Below are positions 43,146-53,871 of a DNA stretch of 64,000 bases, in pieces. The notes under the pieces were generated by a model. That model was not told the origin of the DNA, ran no database searches, and saw only the letters and a list, made by a program, of their open reading frames with translations. This DNA comes from Ixodes scapularis (Eukaryota > Arthropoda > Arachnida > Ixodida > Ixodidae). The stretch lies in NCBI RefSeq assembly GCF_016920785.2, contig NW_024609857.1, positions 72,600,252 to 72,664,251 of the forward strand, read 5' to 3'. The position numbers were made by a program, and so were the translations under genes. Every line of letters begins with the position of its first letter. Within the stretch, counting starts at the first letter, position 1.

Positions 43146-43253
43146 AATGAAGTTGCACTTTGAAGCGTTGTTAGCGGTCGGCCTGACTTAGGCCGAAACG
43201 TCGACCCTCTAACTGCTTTAAAAACCAGCAACGCTTCGAAGTGCGACTTCATT
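43146..43253. repeat. Hairpin with a collapsed hammerhead-like sequence in its loop
   Basis: 25-base arms (43146-43170 and 43229-43253) are complementary with two mismatches. The loop contains GGCCTGACTTAGGCCGAAACGT (43180-43201), which has the CTGA and CGAAACGTC ends of the motif at 44281 but lacks GA of CUGANGA and most of stem II. Confidence 0.7.
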
Positions 43254-43285
43254 ACCTTATATATATATATATATTTATATATATA

Positions 43286-44081
43286 CAGGGTGTTTCAGAA
43301 AACGCAGGCCAAATCGTTCCTACGAAAATTACTTATCGCAACGAAAAAAGGCTTGTGGCGTTGTGGTCCTGGGCCAGGATCCCATTTAATGAATTCTTAA
43401 TGTCCGGGATAATTAACTTGTTAATTATTTTTGCCTTATTAACTTTTTTAATATTATGTTTAAGGGCGTGGCTTAAATTAGAAAATGGCTCTGCATCATC
43501 GAAAACCACTAAACCAACAAATTGCAGAATGATTGAAGGCACGCTAAGCATTTTACGGCTTTCTGAAAAACCGCACAAATTCGACGGGTTTTTAAGTTTC
43601 GGTTTGCTATCGGAGCGCATCTCCGCCCCGACGGCACCGCGCCCCGCGAAGAGATAGTGCAACCAACCTCTGCTGTACTGTCATCGTGCGACGCAGTAGA
43701 ATCTGGTTGCACTATCTCTCTACGGGGCGCGGTGCTGCCGGGGCCGAGATGCGCTCCGATAGCAAACCGAAACTTAAAAACCCGTCGAATTTGTGCAGTT
43801 TTTCAGAAAGCCGTAAAATGCTTCGCGTGCCTTCTATCATTCTGCAATTTGTTGGTTTAGTGGTTTTCGATGATGCTGAGCAATTTTCTAATTTAAACCA
43901 TGCCCTTAAACACAATATTAAAAAAGTTAATTAGGCAAAAATAATTAACAAGTTAATTATCCCGGACATTAATAATTTTCTTAAATGGGTCCTAGGCCCA
44001 GGTAACAACGCCACAAGCCTTTTTTCGTTGCGATGAGTAGTTTTCGCAGGAACGATTTGGCCTTCGTTTTCTGAAACACCC

Positions 44082-44083
<2 letters not shown>
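43286..44083. mobile_element. 798-bp foldback element, ends CAGGGTGTTTCAG
   Basis: The ends CAGGGTGTTTCAGAAAACG and, inverted, TAGGGTGTTTCAGAAAACG are flanked by TA (43284-43285 and 44084-44085). Arms of about 370 bases pair nearly throughout, leaving about 35 unpaired bases near 43670-43705. There is no transposase; frames inside are palindrome artefacts. It is embedded in AT microsatellites on both sides. Confidence 0.9.

Positions 44084-44130
<47 letters not shown>
44084..44130. repeat. AT microsatellite
   Basis: Almost uninterrupted AT dinucleotide run. Similar shorter runs lie at 43259-43284 and 44374-44402. Confidence 0.95.
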
Positions 44131-44132
<2 letters not shown>

Positions 44133-44222
44133 CGGGCATGGTGGCGGGAGGCCGAAGGCGTGGGTATAAAACTGAGAAGAAAAAAACCCTTAGTGAAAAA
44201 CACCAACAACGGACGATTTAAT

Positions 44223-44261
44223 CTTCGACGTTTCGGCCGGAGTCCGGCCTTCGTCAGGAAG
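44223..44261 (-). ncRNA. Hammerhead-like ribozyme motif, left arm
   Basis: The exact inverse of the motif at 44281-44319, on the minus strand. Confidence 0.6.
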
Positions 44262-44280
44262 ACGAAGGCCGGGCTCCGGA

Positions 44281-44319
44281 CTTCCTGACGAAGGCCGGAC
44301 TCCGGCCGAAACGTCGAAG
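44281..44319 (+). ncRNA. Hammerhead-like ribozyme motif, right arm
   Basis: Order: CUUC, CUGACGA (core), an extra A, stem II GGCCGG/CCGGCC with loop ACU, GAAAC, GUC, GAAG. CUUC and GAAG form stem I, and GUC is a standard cleavage triplet. Stem III is only the self-complementary ACGU, as in the Penelope motifs at 9604 and 12159, so activity might need pairing between two RNA copies. The extra A is non-standard. Confidence 0.62.
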
Positions 44320-44469
44320 ATTAAATCGTCCGTTGTTGCTGTTTTTCACTAAGGGTTTTTTTCTTCTCAGTTTTATATATATATATATATTTATATATAT
44401 AAATGAATATACGCAGATGAATGAACCGTACTTAATCCAATGAATCAAAGAAGTGAAGTTTTCAGGAAC

Positions 44470-44600
44470 CCACCGAAAGCCAAAAAACGGCGGACCCAGG
44501 ATTTGAACTCTGGGCCTCCCAATGTCCGGTCGGGTGTGTAGAGCACACCCGACCGGACATTCCGGTCGGGTGCGCTTCTTGAAGGGCCGTGCACATCTTA
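44470..44600 (-). repeat. tRNA-like SINE segment with palindromic flank
   Basis: Minus strand: a B-box-like AGTTCAAATCC inside a T-arm-like CCCAG...CTGGG (about 44493-44515). A 41-base palindrome (44519-44559, built on AATGTCCGGTCGGGTGTG) lies where the A-box side should be. Probably a rearranged SINE. Confidence 0.45.
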
Positions 44601-44641
44601 GAGAAAATATCTTCAAACCTAGTTCTTTGTGTAAAATATTA

Positions 44642-45195
44642 GGGGCGTTCATAAAGTTCGTATTATCGATACAAAAAAAATTTAAAAAGAAAAACAAAAC
44701 AGGCATCGACACGAGGGCGTCTCTCTTTAGTTTTGGTGTAAACATCACGTGAGCTTCCGACAAGGTTGTGGGAAGCTATCAATGCAAATCGCAGAGGGAA
44801 GCTCACGAAAGGCGCCTGTCTGCTTCATGACAATGCCCCGGCTCATTCGACACAGGTGACGTCACATGCGGCCTCTCTAGCTTAAAGCAATTTGCGTCGT
44901 CCCCGCTATTCATCAGACCTCGCACCCCACGACTTCTTCGTCTCCCCTCGCATAAAGACTCCACTGCGCAGAAAGCATTTCATGGACGACGACCAAGTGA
45001 CTGCTGAAGTGGAGCGATCAATGAACACTCAAAATAAGGTCTAGAACAATAACCTCCGTCAAGTTGTTTATTCCTTGCAAAAGTGCGTGACTTTGGGTGG
45101 TGAATATGTAGAAAACAAAAACTAAAAACCTGCCTGAGTTTCGTTGCAGGGTCTCTATTTCATCATGGCAAGGATACCCACTTTGTGAACGCCCG
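44642..45195 (+). mobile_element. Internally deleted mariner element
   Basis: The left end GGGGCGTTCATAAAGT (44642) and the inverted right end ACTTTGTGAACGCCCG (to 45195) are flanked by TA on both sides (44640-44641, 45196-45197). Only the C-terminal half of a mariner transposase remains inside, so the N-terminal half was lost by internal deletion. Confidence 0.8.
44764..45125 (+). pseudogene. Mariner transposase, C-terminal half
   Basis: One frame reads GKLTKG, then HDNAPAH (44826 onward; catalytic Asp) and YSSDLAPHDFF (third catalytic Asp region), then DDDQVTAEVE, CVTLGGEYVE and a stop at 45123-45125. In-frame stops after AASLA and NTQNKV mark decay. These are standard mariner blocks, D-D-34-D type. 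Confidence 0.88.
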
Positions 45196-45197
45196 TA

Positions 45198-45350
45198 TGA
45201 ATCACTCGTTCCGAAGAGATGCCCACTACTTCCTGAATTTCGCGAACCTTTATTCGGCTATCTGCTAAGTTCATGTCATGTACTTTGCCACAATTTCTTG
45301 TGTGGTAGCCGTTTTTGGACGTCCTGAAGTGTTTCATCATTCGTGTCAGT
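45198..45350 (-). pseudogene. Mariner transposase, N-terminal helix-turn-helix piece
   Basis: The minus-strand frame reads GKVHDMNLAD, RIKVREIQEVVGISSERV, the second DNA-binding helix-turn-helix of mariner transposases. It ends where the right terminus of the neighbouring mariner begins, with TA at 45196-45197 between them. It points opposite to that element, so it comes from a second copy. Confidence 0.8.
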
Positions 45351-48005
45351 GCGGCCACGATTTTATTCTGCAATCCAAACACTTCCTTCCGGTGGAAAAT
45401 AATAAAAATAATACACCAAGAACTGCTTCCAACCTTGATTTTAAATTTTTCGCGGGTTTTCCATAAAAAAAAAAAAAAATTGACGACAACTCGAAGTTTG
45501 TATTTAGTCATGATTGAAAATGCGTAATAATGTTGACTTGAATGCTTGTCAAGGCCAGACTATTTGAGCGATAATTTTTATACTTGAAGTCGCGTGAAAG
45601 GGTTGCCAACTCAAGAACATTCACATATTAAAACATTAATATATATATATATATATACTTTTAACGGCGACTCCAGAAACTTCTCAATGTACTCGTCTTA
45701 TCTTTTCCATGTTGTTTTGGATTTTTAGGGTCTTTGAAAATATAACAGTCGGCTAGTTGGTTGATTCGCGATTGATTTGGTGAGCGGGAAGAAGGCTCAG
45801 CCCTATAGCTCATGTTGGCGAAGAAATAAATTGAGGCTGAAGAGTTAAAAAAAATATAGTAAAAATTACTAGGCACCGCACACGTCACAAAGCTACACAA
45901 CAACTAACAACAATAAGAAAGGATTGTCTTCTGCCACTTAGACGAATTAGACATGCAGAGAGTCTAAAGGGAAACTTAAGTGTTTCTGAATTTGAGAAAA
46001 AAAAAAACATAAATCATATTTGTTTGGCCTTCAGCATCACGAATATCATGATTTTATTACAGATATATGCGTCAAGTAGCCACAACAGCACTTTCAAAAG
46101 AGCGATGAAATCCCTTCTTTCCGGCGCGTTAGAGGGAATCGTGGCGCATTATATATCGATCTCAGCATTTCCGCACCTTCTGCAAGCCTTACCTGAATAG
46201 TCAAGAACGCTGCAGGCGTTCACTGACAAGCGGCACGCGCAAAGCAATTAAAACCTCTGGGATTAACGTCACACCCAGCGGTTGGTTTTTCGGTTTTTCA
46301 GGCGTCTATAGGGGGTGTTCACTGGGCGCCATATTTGAGGGCGCAGTTTAGAGCGCATGCTCAGATCGAGCTCACATTATTAGGCTGCAAGGACCAACGA
46401 TAATGGTGGTCTGGAATGCACGCTGCAAAATGTCTGTGGAAGCTCGTCATCGTCAGGCTCTCAGCAGTCGCGCACACAAGAACGCCACTAAATTTTCTCT
46501 ATTGATGCGCTTGGGACAAATACTTTTGATCTTCATGTTGAGAAGACGAAAATACGCTAGAAATCACCTCTCACTCGTTTTTTTTTTTAACTTTTTAGTG
46601 TTTTTTTAACATCTCCGCTGTTGAGGAGTGATTTAGGTGTCTGTCACACGTTTTATGTACCACAAAATGCAAAAAAATTACATTTGCCTACATTATTTTT
46701 TATCAAAGTTGGGAAGAGTGCAATTTGAAGCCACGATTTTGGAGTTTGTATGTATAAGTACACTTTTCCTTTGGAAGGTGAAGTGAGAAACATGAAAGAA
46801 CTTTGTCTCTCATACCTGCTTTAGATGTCTTTCATGTCGATAGTAAGAAATGTTCTACTAAAGCCTTTTTCTGGTACCGTATTTTCTGAGCTATGATTCA
46901 CACCCGGTGTATAGTTCGCCGGGGCAAATTTGGGCTCAAAAATAAGGGATTTTGCTTAGCTAGTCCGCGCCCGGCGCATAGTCTGCACGCTGCGCAAAGT
47001 CCGCACCTGATACTTAGTCGACACGAAGTTCTTCTCATACACGGCACATCCTGACAAACGTCTGCTTTCTTAACTTACGAAAAATGAATCATCATTAACA
47101 TACTCTTTCGTTCACAAAAGCCGTCAAGTCTCGTCATAATGAGTTATCTTGAAAAAACAAAAAAACCTTAATGTCCGCAGAGCCCGAAATTTCAACTTTT
47201 AAGCATATGTATGTCATATCTAATTGTGGAGGTTACGAGTCACGACGCACTTTTAGAAATTGATCAAACCGAATCACACTATAATAAAAACACTTTTTCT
47301 CGCTGAAACTATTTTGATCCCAAAATAAGTAAGCTTTTTCAATATAAATTTAGTATTTTAAATCCTTCTGAAAACCTTTGGCGCGACAGAAGAACCCACT
47401 GTTGCATTTTTTCCCCTACAGCTTTCTCTATTAAGATGGGCACTGCCTTCGGAATATTTCTGGTCGCAAAAGCGAAAATTTATTTTTACAGAAATTTGTA
47501 ATTCATTTTTACACTGACTCTTCTATCTCATTCAAAGTACACCCGCCAAGTGCAATACACTCGTCGAGAGGCTTTTCTTTTTTATTGTGTTTAAAAGAGT
47601 TGTTAGACTGGCCGTTACCAAAGCCTTTGAGCGGTTTCGCCCTTTTCTTTTTTCACCTCTTCCACATTGGTTAGCCGTTTTCCTTTGGAAACCTTTTCAT
47701 CCGGGGTAACTGAAGAAAGTCACATTGGGCGAGACGGGTGAATAGGGAGGGTGGGGTGCGGCGGGCACGCTGTGTTTGTTAAAAACTGCAGACACACCGC
47801 CGTGTGGGCCAGCGAGCTCTGTGGTGGTGGACAAACCAGTCTCCTATTTGCCACAGCTAAAGACATTTATTCCGCAAATCGTGAAACTACTTTTTTAATA
47901 CTTTTACATAAAAGCCTCGGTTGACCGTTTACATGAAGAAAAAGATCCAGAATGCACAATCTCTTTTGCATAAAAGAAATTTGATCATTAATTTCATGTT
48001 GACCT
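45351..48005. other. Non-coding stretch, no gene seen
   Basis: AT-rich with poly-A and a short AT microsatellite (about 45639-45657). A zone at 46880-47040 repeats phrases like CCGGTGTATAGT-CCGGCGCATAGT and may be the end of a DNA element. No domain recognised. Confidence 0.55.
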
Positions 48006-48564
48006 TTACTCGCCCTGCTTCCTTGGGTTGTGGGTAAGTAGTAATTTTTCATTGTCTGGAAAGCTTTTTCCTTTCTTAGGACTGAGTTTCCTCAGTTTGA
48101 AGAAAAGAGAGCCAGGGTCATTCTCCAACTGCTTCTTCAAAGCACGGCACACAGCCAAGCGATTGTCCTTTATGTGCTGGAGTGAGCAGAGTAACCGCAA
48201 CAGGAATTTTGCTGCAACCCGTGTTATGTGCATATCATCATATAAAAGTTGTTTACAGGAATTCCACGACACTCCAGTTAACTCCACAAGTACATTAATT
48301 GTCCGACGGCAGCTATCGATGATGGCTTGACAAAGATGTGCCATAGCGTTTCTTGTTCGGCTGGTCGAAAGATGCCCGGAATGAAGTAGATCGTCAGTTG
48401 GCGTTTCGCCTCGTTTAAAACAGGAAACCCATTCGTAAACTTGTGTTTTATTCAGAACAACTTTTGTTTAAGCCGTCCTGTTGCATATCATTCGTTTCCG
48501 CCACATTTTTCTTCAACAGAAAACATAATTTCACTGCCTCACGTTGTTCGTACACATGAGCCAT
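48006..48564 (-). pseudogene. Mariner-family transposase N-terminal remnant
   Basis: From an ATG at 48564 the minus strand gives REAVKLCFLLKKN. After stops and a frame change come KTQVYEWVSCFKRGE, HLSTSRTRN and then (to 48006) RRTINVLVELTGVSW, ITRVAAKFLLRLL and NRLAVCRALKKQLENDP. This is the paired helix-turn-helix region of SETMAR/mariner-type transposases. The catalytic domain is missing: after NDPGSLFFK the sequence no longer matches. Confidence 0.75.
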
Positions 48565-50640
48565 CACAAAATTGGCAAACACGTTGAAGGAGTCTCTAAA
48601 ACAATTCACTGAAAGCAGACGCAATGCCTCACAGGAACGCCAACAGTTGCACTAATGCTCACGGCACCCTAGAAAACGCACATAGCAGGGGAAAGGTATA
48701 CGACAAAAAAAAAAACGTCCTCCAAAAAATAATTTTTGTGGGAAATCAGACGTCGCTGGAGCTCAGCATACTTTTTAACAAATACGTACTATATGTTCGT
48801 ATTTCTAATGTGCATGAACTTCTTTATGCTAAAATATTCAATGCAATCTTTCACCCTTACCTCAACCTTAGAATGAGTTCAAACAATTCTGGTGCATTGA
48901 CCAGTAATCATCAAGAAATAAAACAAAAAGTACGGCAACGTTCATTGGATGTTCACGTACCACATTATGTGCACCAAATCTAGAAAAAATCATAAAAATT
49001 GTGGAATGTTTTGTAGCTAACACCCTCGTCTTTGCCACCAATTCCGTTTTGAATTTCGGGGTGTTTTCTCAGCGTTCACACTGAATGTCTTTCTTGTACG
49101 CAAAAGATTTTATTTTGAAATCTAAGTGGCACTTTAAAATGCAGCAAGCGCAATTCGTCGCCACCCCAGTTTAAACGCAAAAGAGGGGTCGTATGCACGA
49201 TAACTAGAAAGCGAATTTTCGTGCCAACTTCAGGTCAAGCTGATCTTTCTGTTATAAGGTATTTTTTTTAAACGTGTTGCCATGTTTCTGTGTCCAGATA
49301 ATTTGGCATCTATGACCTGTTCGCTCTTTTCTTTGACAAACTTACAACCATATATAAAGTGCAAACCCTAAATCTAAATTTCAAGACACCGATCTCGTTC
49401 TGACGGTCTATTTTACGGTCTCCGCGGCGGGTACTAACAGCATTCGATACACATAAACACGACACCCAAATGGACAACCCTGCAGCGTATGCGACCCATT
49501 CAAAGGAGACTAGGAGACATCACTATCTTTTCGCCGCTCCATACAACCCTCTCCGCCCCCTTCTCCTTCACGGGATGCCGTCGTAAAAAAGAAATAAGAA
49601 AGATAAATAGACGAAGCACTATGAGGTCGTTCGGCGTTATCTGGCCCATAAGTCTTCCGAATGTGAATGGGCAACATTCCCGGCGACGTAGCGGGCGCGC
49701 GCCGAAGATCAACAACGCGACAACACCGGTGCGCTCTCTCGCTCTCCTCAAGGTCGTAATGGTGCTTCTTTCATGCCGTTACACATAGCATTGCGTGCGG
49801 GAAACGTGATCTTTTCCGTACTATATTTGCTCCGTTTCACCGTAACCTGGCAAACGGTGAGGGCTACGGACCCAGTGAGCTAATCAGCGCGCCAGAAGGA
49901 GACGCGTGACTGTACTCTATCTCGGTAGTGGCGCGCGGGGCTGTCAAGACCACGGGCGCGAGAGAGAAAGCGAGAGAGAAAAGGCGCCCTTGTATGAATT
50001 TTGCATGGCGGGTTCATCTTCTGGGGAAACATAAACGACGTCTTGGAACACGACGGAAAGTCTAAGTAGGAGGGAGGTTCCACTTTACCCTCTCGACCAA
50101 CTGCTTCTGTTATGATTTTGATTTGTTTGTCAGGTGCTTCGCCTCCGTCGCTCTTATTGGCTGCAAAGGGCCGTGGCTTTCGCTCTTTGCCAAGTTACAG
50201 TGATACAATGTAGTAGCCGCATCGACCCGAGACCCACTCTGGGTCCATACACTGCGCTCGGTGGTATCCGCTGAGGCTAATCTGATTTTCTTTCACCAAC
50301 CAGGGCCTCGCCACGCTCGAGGTCTCGCGGGAATTGATGACCGTTGTCTCGATTCTCAGGATCCGAGGTCGTCGAAAGTCACTGCGAGGGTTCTGCTTCC
50401 GACGCGCTCTGGAAAGTTGACAAATATGTGGACGGTTCAGTTCTGTCAGTCATCGATGGACTTTGGATTTGACAAATTTTTATGAAAATCTTCCTCGTGG
50501 TAGTATCTAAAAATATTTTTATACAAATAAAAAAAAAAAAAAAAATAAACATTTCAGGTTATTGAGCACGCAGTAAAAGAAGAAAAATATTTTTTTTTTT
50601 CTCCAGCCAGGATTGCGGGTTTATTTGAAGCTTGGGTGAA
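48565..50640. other. Non-coding stretch, no gene seen
   Basis: Small frames only, none with a domain. Poly-A and poly-T runs at 50528-50546 and 50590-50602. Confidence 0.55.
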
Positions 50641-50693
50641 CTCGATGTAGGAGGATGAGATCGATCAATAACTTAAAAATTGGTTGAAAACTT

Positions 50694-53600
50694 ATGCTGG
50701 CGATAGTGCTTAAGTTTACTGGGCGTTTGGATAAGCAACGTTTCTCATGCTACCTCGGTAGGGTGCCAATCATCGGGAAGTTGAGCTTGACGGTCAGTTA
50801 TGAAGGACGTCAAGAAAAAGCCGAGTTAACGGTTTTGGGATGTAACGGACCAAGTCTGGTTGGCCGTGACGTGATTCGAGCCTTCTGCCTTCTTCCAACT
50901 CAGCTGTTGTCCTTGAAGACATAGCAACATGGAGACTTGAATCAGGTATTGGCAGAATACCAAGAACTTTTTCAACCGGGTTTGGGGTCTCATCAAAGGA
51001 CCGGAAATACATTTGCACGTGAGCCCAGGAGCGACACCAAAGTTCTGGAAGGCCAGACCTGTGGCGTACGGGCTACGACAGAAGGTTACCGACGAGATCG
51101 ACCGCCTGGTGGAGAACGGTATCCTCTCTCCTGTTACCCATTCTGAATGGGCAACCCCAGTCGTGCCGGTCGTTAAGAAAAACGGCTGTATCAGGCTCTG
51201 CGGGGATTTTAAACTCACCTTGAACAAGGCTTGTCCAACGGAGCAGTACCCGTTACCATTGATTGAGGACATTTTCGCATCACTGAATGGCGGTGACCTT
51301 TTCAGTACGCTGGACCTTCGGGAAGCCTATAACCAAATTCCATTAGACGAGGAGTCCAAGAAGTTGACGGTGATCAACACGCACAAGGGCCTATATTGCT
51401 ACAACCGGCTACCTTTTGGTGTTGCGTCGGCCCCTTCAATCTTCCAGAGGAGAATGGAGACCTTGTTACAAGGCATTTCTGGAGTTCAAGTGTACCTGGA
51501 TGATGTCCTGGTAGCGGAAAAGAACGGGGACAGCGGTGAAAGGCTACGTCAGGTACTGCAAGTTCTCCGTGATAACGGAGTCAAACTGAACAAGGAGAAA
51601 TGTTGCTTCCGGAAAGCAGAAGTTATCTACCTCGGACACAGGATTGACACAAAAGGGCTGCATCCAACCGGCAAGAACCTGGAGGCCCTCCAGCATGCCC
51701 GAGCACCAACGAACGTCAGCGAGCTTCGCTCGTTCCTGGGCCTCATAACTTATTATAACCGGTTTGTGCAAAACATGGCAACATTGTTGTCCCCCTTGTA
51801 CACACTGTTGCAAAAGGGAGTAAAATGGCATTGGGGAACAGATGAAGACAGGGCGTTTCAACGAGCAAAAACAATCCTGAGTGAGTCCAACATGTTAGCT
51901 CACTATGACCCAACGAAGCCCTTGCTTCTTGAATGTGACGCTTCACCACATGGAATTGGCGCCGTCCTTTCCCACCGTTGTGGAAGCGAAGTGAAGCCTG
52001 TCGGTTTTCGTTCTCGGACACTGACGAGTGCTGAGAAGAACTACTCCCAACTGGAACGAGAAGCCTTGGCATTGGTGTTCGCTGTCACGAAGTTTAAGGA
52101 CTACTTGTTGGGTAGGGAGTTCACTTTGGTTACAGATCACAAGCCCTTGGTAGGTCTCTTTCATCATGACAAGGCCGTGCCGACGATGGCTGCGGCTAGA
52201 ATTCAACGGTGGGCCATCATCCTGGGTGGATACAGCTATCGCATCGAGTACCGGCCAGGGACAAGCAACGCCAATGCCGATGCCATGAGTAGACTTCCCC
52301 TTCAAGCGGATTCGCGGGAACTACAAGAGGAGGATCTTCCTGAAATAATTGCTTCCTTGGAGGAGCTGGATAACGGCTTGGTGTCAGCGAAACAGATGGC
52401 ACAGATGACCGCGGAAGACAAGACGTTGCGTAGCGTCATCAGTTATATCCAGCGCGGATGGCCGCGGAAGCTATTGATGGAGCAAGAGGGGCTTCGACCT
52501 TTCTGGAGCAGGAAAGACGAGCTTTCGGTGCATCACAGCTTGCTGTACTGGGGAAACCGAGTCGTTGTTCCAAGAAAGGCTCGCGAAGCTGTCCTCAAGC
52601 TCCTCCACGAGACCCACCAAGGTGCGTCGGCCATGAAGACGGTTGCTCGCTCAAAGTTCTGGTGGCCCTCATTGGACTCGGCTATCGTAGACCTCACCCA
52701 GAGATGTGAGACATGTATTCAAGCGGCTTCTATGCCAGCAGCGCAGAAACCTGTCGATTGGCCGGTGACCGGTGAACCCTGGTCGAGGTTACACTTGGAT
52801 TATGCCGGGCCCGTCGACGGAAAGATGATCCTGATTGTCATCGACGCATACTCGAAGTGGATTGAAGCTACAGCTACCAATCATGCAACGTCGGATTCCA
52901 CAATCCGACAGCTTCGGGAGCTTTTCAGCCGTTTTGGAATCCCACGGACTGTCGTCACGGATAATGGTACACCATTTACAAGTGAAGAGTTCTCTCAGTT
53001 CCTAAAGAGGAACCACGTGGAGCACTACCGCACGGCCCCCTATCATCCACAATCGAACGGCCTCGCCGAACGAGCCGTACGTACTGTCAAGGATGCCTTG
53101 AAGAAGACAAGCGGGTCCACACTGGACGTCAAGTTGTGCCGACTGCTTCTCAATCATCGGCGTACGCCTGTGGCTTCGGGCAAGTCTCCCTCCCAGTTAC
53201 TTTTGGGATACCAGATCCGGTCACGTTTGGACACGTGCTTTCCGGACAAGAGGTCAGAGCTGACTGCACAGGGCGGGAGTCAGCCCACTCCGCCATTTTT
53301 TAAACCGGGCAGAAAGATATTCTTCCGAAACTTTGGTAAGGGCCCAAAGTGGCTGCCGGGAATCGTCAAGAGCGTAGAAGGCTCACGCATGGTGACGATA
53401 CAAACCAATTCGGACCTGGTGCGTCGCCATCTTGAACAAGTTCGCCAGCGGCACACAGAAGACCCACTTGGGTTTCCGGAATGGACTGACCCAGAGGCGC
53501 CACTCACACCTACATCAGAGAGCAAGGTTCCCTGCGACGGAGCTCTAGCTGAACGAGGGCTGGACCCATTGCCGGGCCCGAATCCCACTGATTCGATTCC

Positions 53601-53727
53601 CGCAAACCCAAGTTCATCTAAAAGTCCCTCAACAAACCAGAACCAGCCCCTCTCAACTCCTGTGCCACTTCCACGGCGCTCGACTCGAGAAAGGAAAAAG
53701 GTTCAGCCCTTCCAGTCTTCTTTTTAA
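50694..53727 (+). pseudogene. pol: Gypsy Pol: protease end, RT, RNase H, integrase
   Basis: The protease C-terminus (LTVLGCNGPSLVGRDVIRAF) is near 50800-50880. A TAG after LLSLKT (about 50921) and a one-base insertion near 50988-50992 break the link to RT, which then runs uninterrupted to 53727. RT motifs are STLDLREAYNQI and YLDD (51493-51504). RNase H has ECDASPHG (Asp 51937) and VTDHKPL. Integrase has the HHCC motif (HETHQGA...CETC) and D-D-35-E with Asp 52960 and Glu 53068. The enzymes are intact over about 900 codons, but the element lacks gag and the N-terminus of protease. Confidence 0.9.
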
Positions 53728-53738
53728 GGGGGAAGATA

Positions 53739-53871
53739 TGATGGGAACTGAGACTAGACGACGACGACAACACACACTCGTCTGGAGCCGAGCGCGCGAG
53801 CGGCGGTTCGGCATCCGCCATCATGAAGTAAAGACGTTTACTGTCCTGGCTCTTCAGTTCTTAGTAGAACA
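53739..53871 (+). repeat. Probable short 3' LTR
   Basis: It begins TGATGGGAACTGAG directly after the purine tract and may end at AGTAGAACA (133 bp). With no 5' partner in the window the ends are a guess from the TG...CA rule. Confidence 0.4.

Larger units (their letters stand above)
44165..44377. repeat. 213-bp palindrome carrying two opposed hammerhead-like motifs
   Basis: Arms 44165-44261 and 44281-44377 are reverse complements over 97 bases with one mismatch (C/G near 44200), around a 19-base centre. Each arm carries a hammerhead-like motif pointing outward from the centre. AT microsatellites flank the palindrome on the right and further left. The arms read as two inverted copies of an element end. 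Confidence 0.92.
50694..53871 (+). mobile_element. 5'-truncated Ty3/Gypsy element
   Basis: It contains the end of a protease, then RT, RNase H and integrase, a purine tract (AAGGGGGAAGA, about 53726-53736) and a short probable 3' LTR. Gag, the protease active site and a 5' LTR were not found. It belongs to a different Gypsy lineage from the 30.2-kb element: its RT has THKGLYCYNRLPFGVASAP and its C-terminus is a Ser/Pro-rich tail ending in a STRERKK block. Confidence 0.88.

Noticed and set aside
43241..43934. Matching frames of up to 138 codons on both strands
   Set aside because: They are mirror images created by the foldback at 43286-44083 and have no homologous domain.
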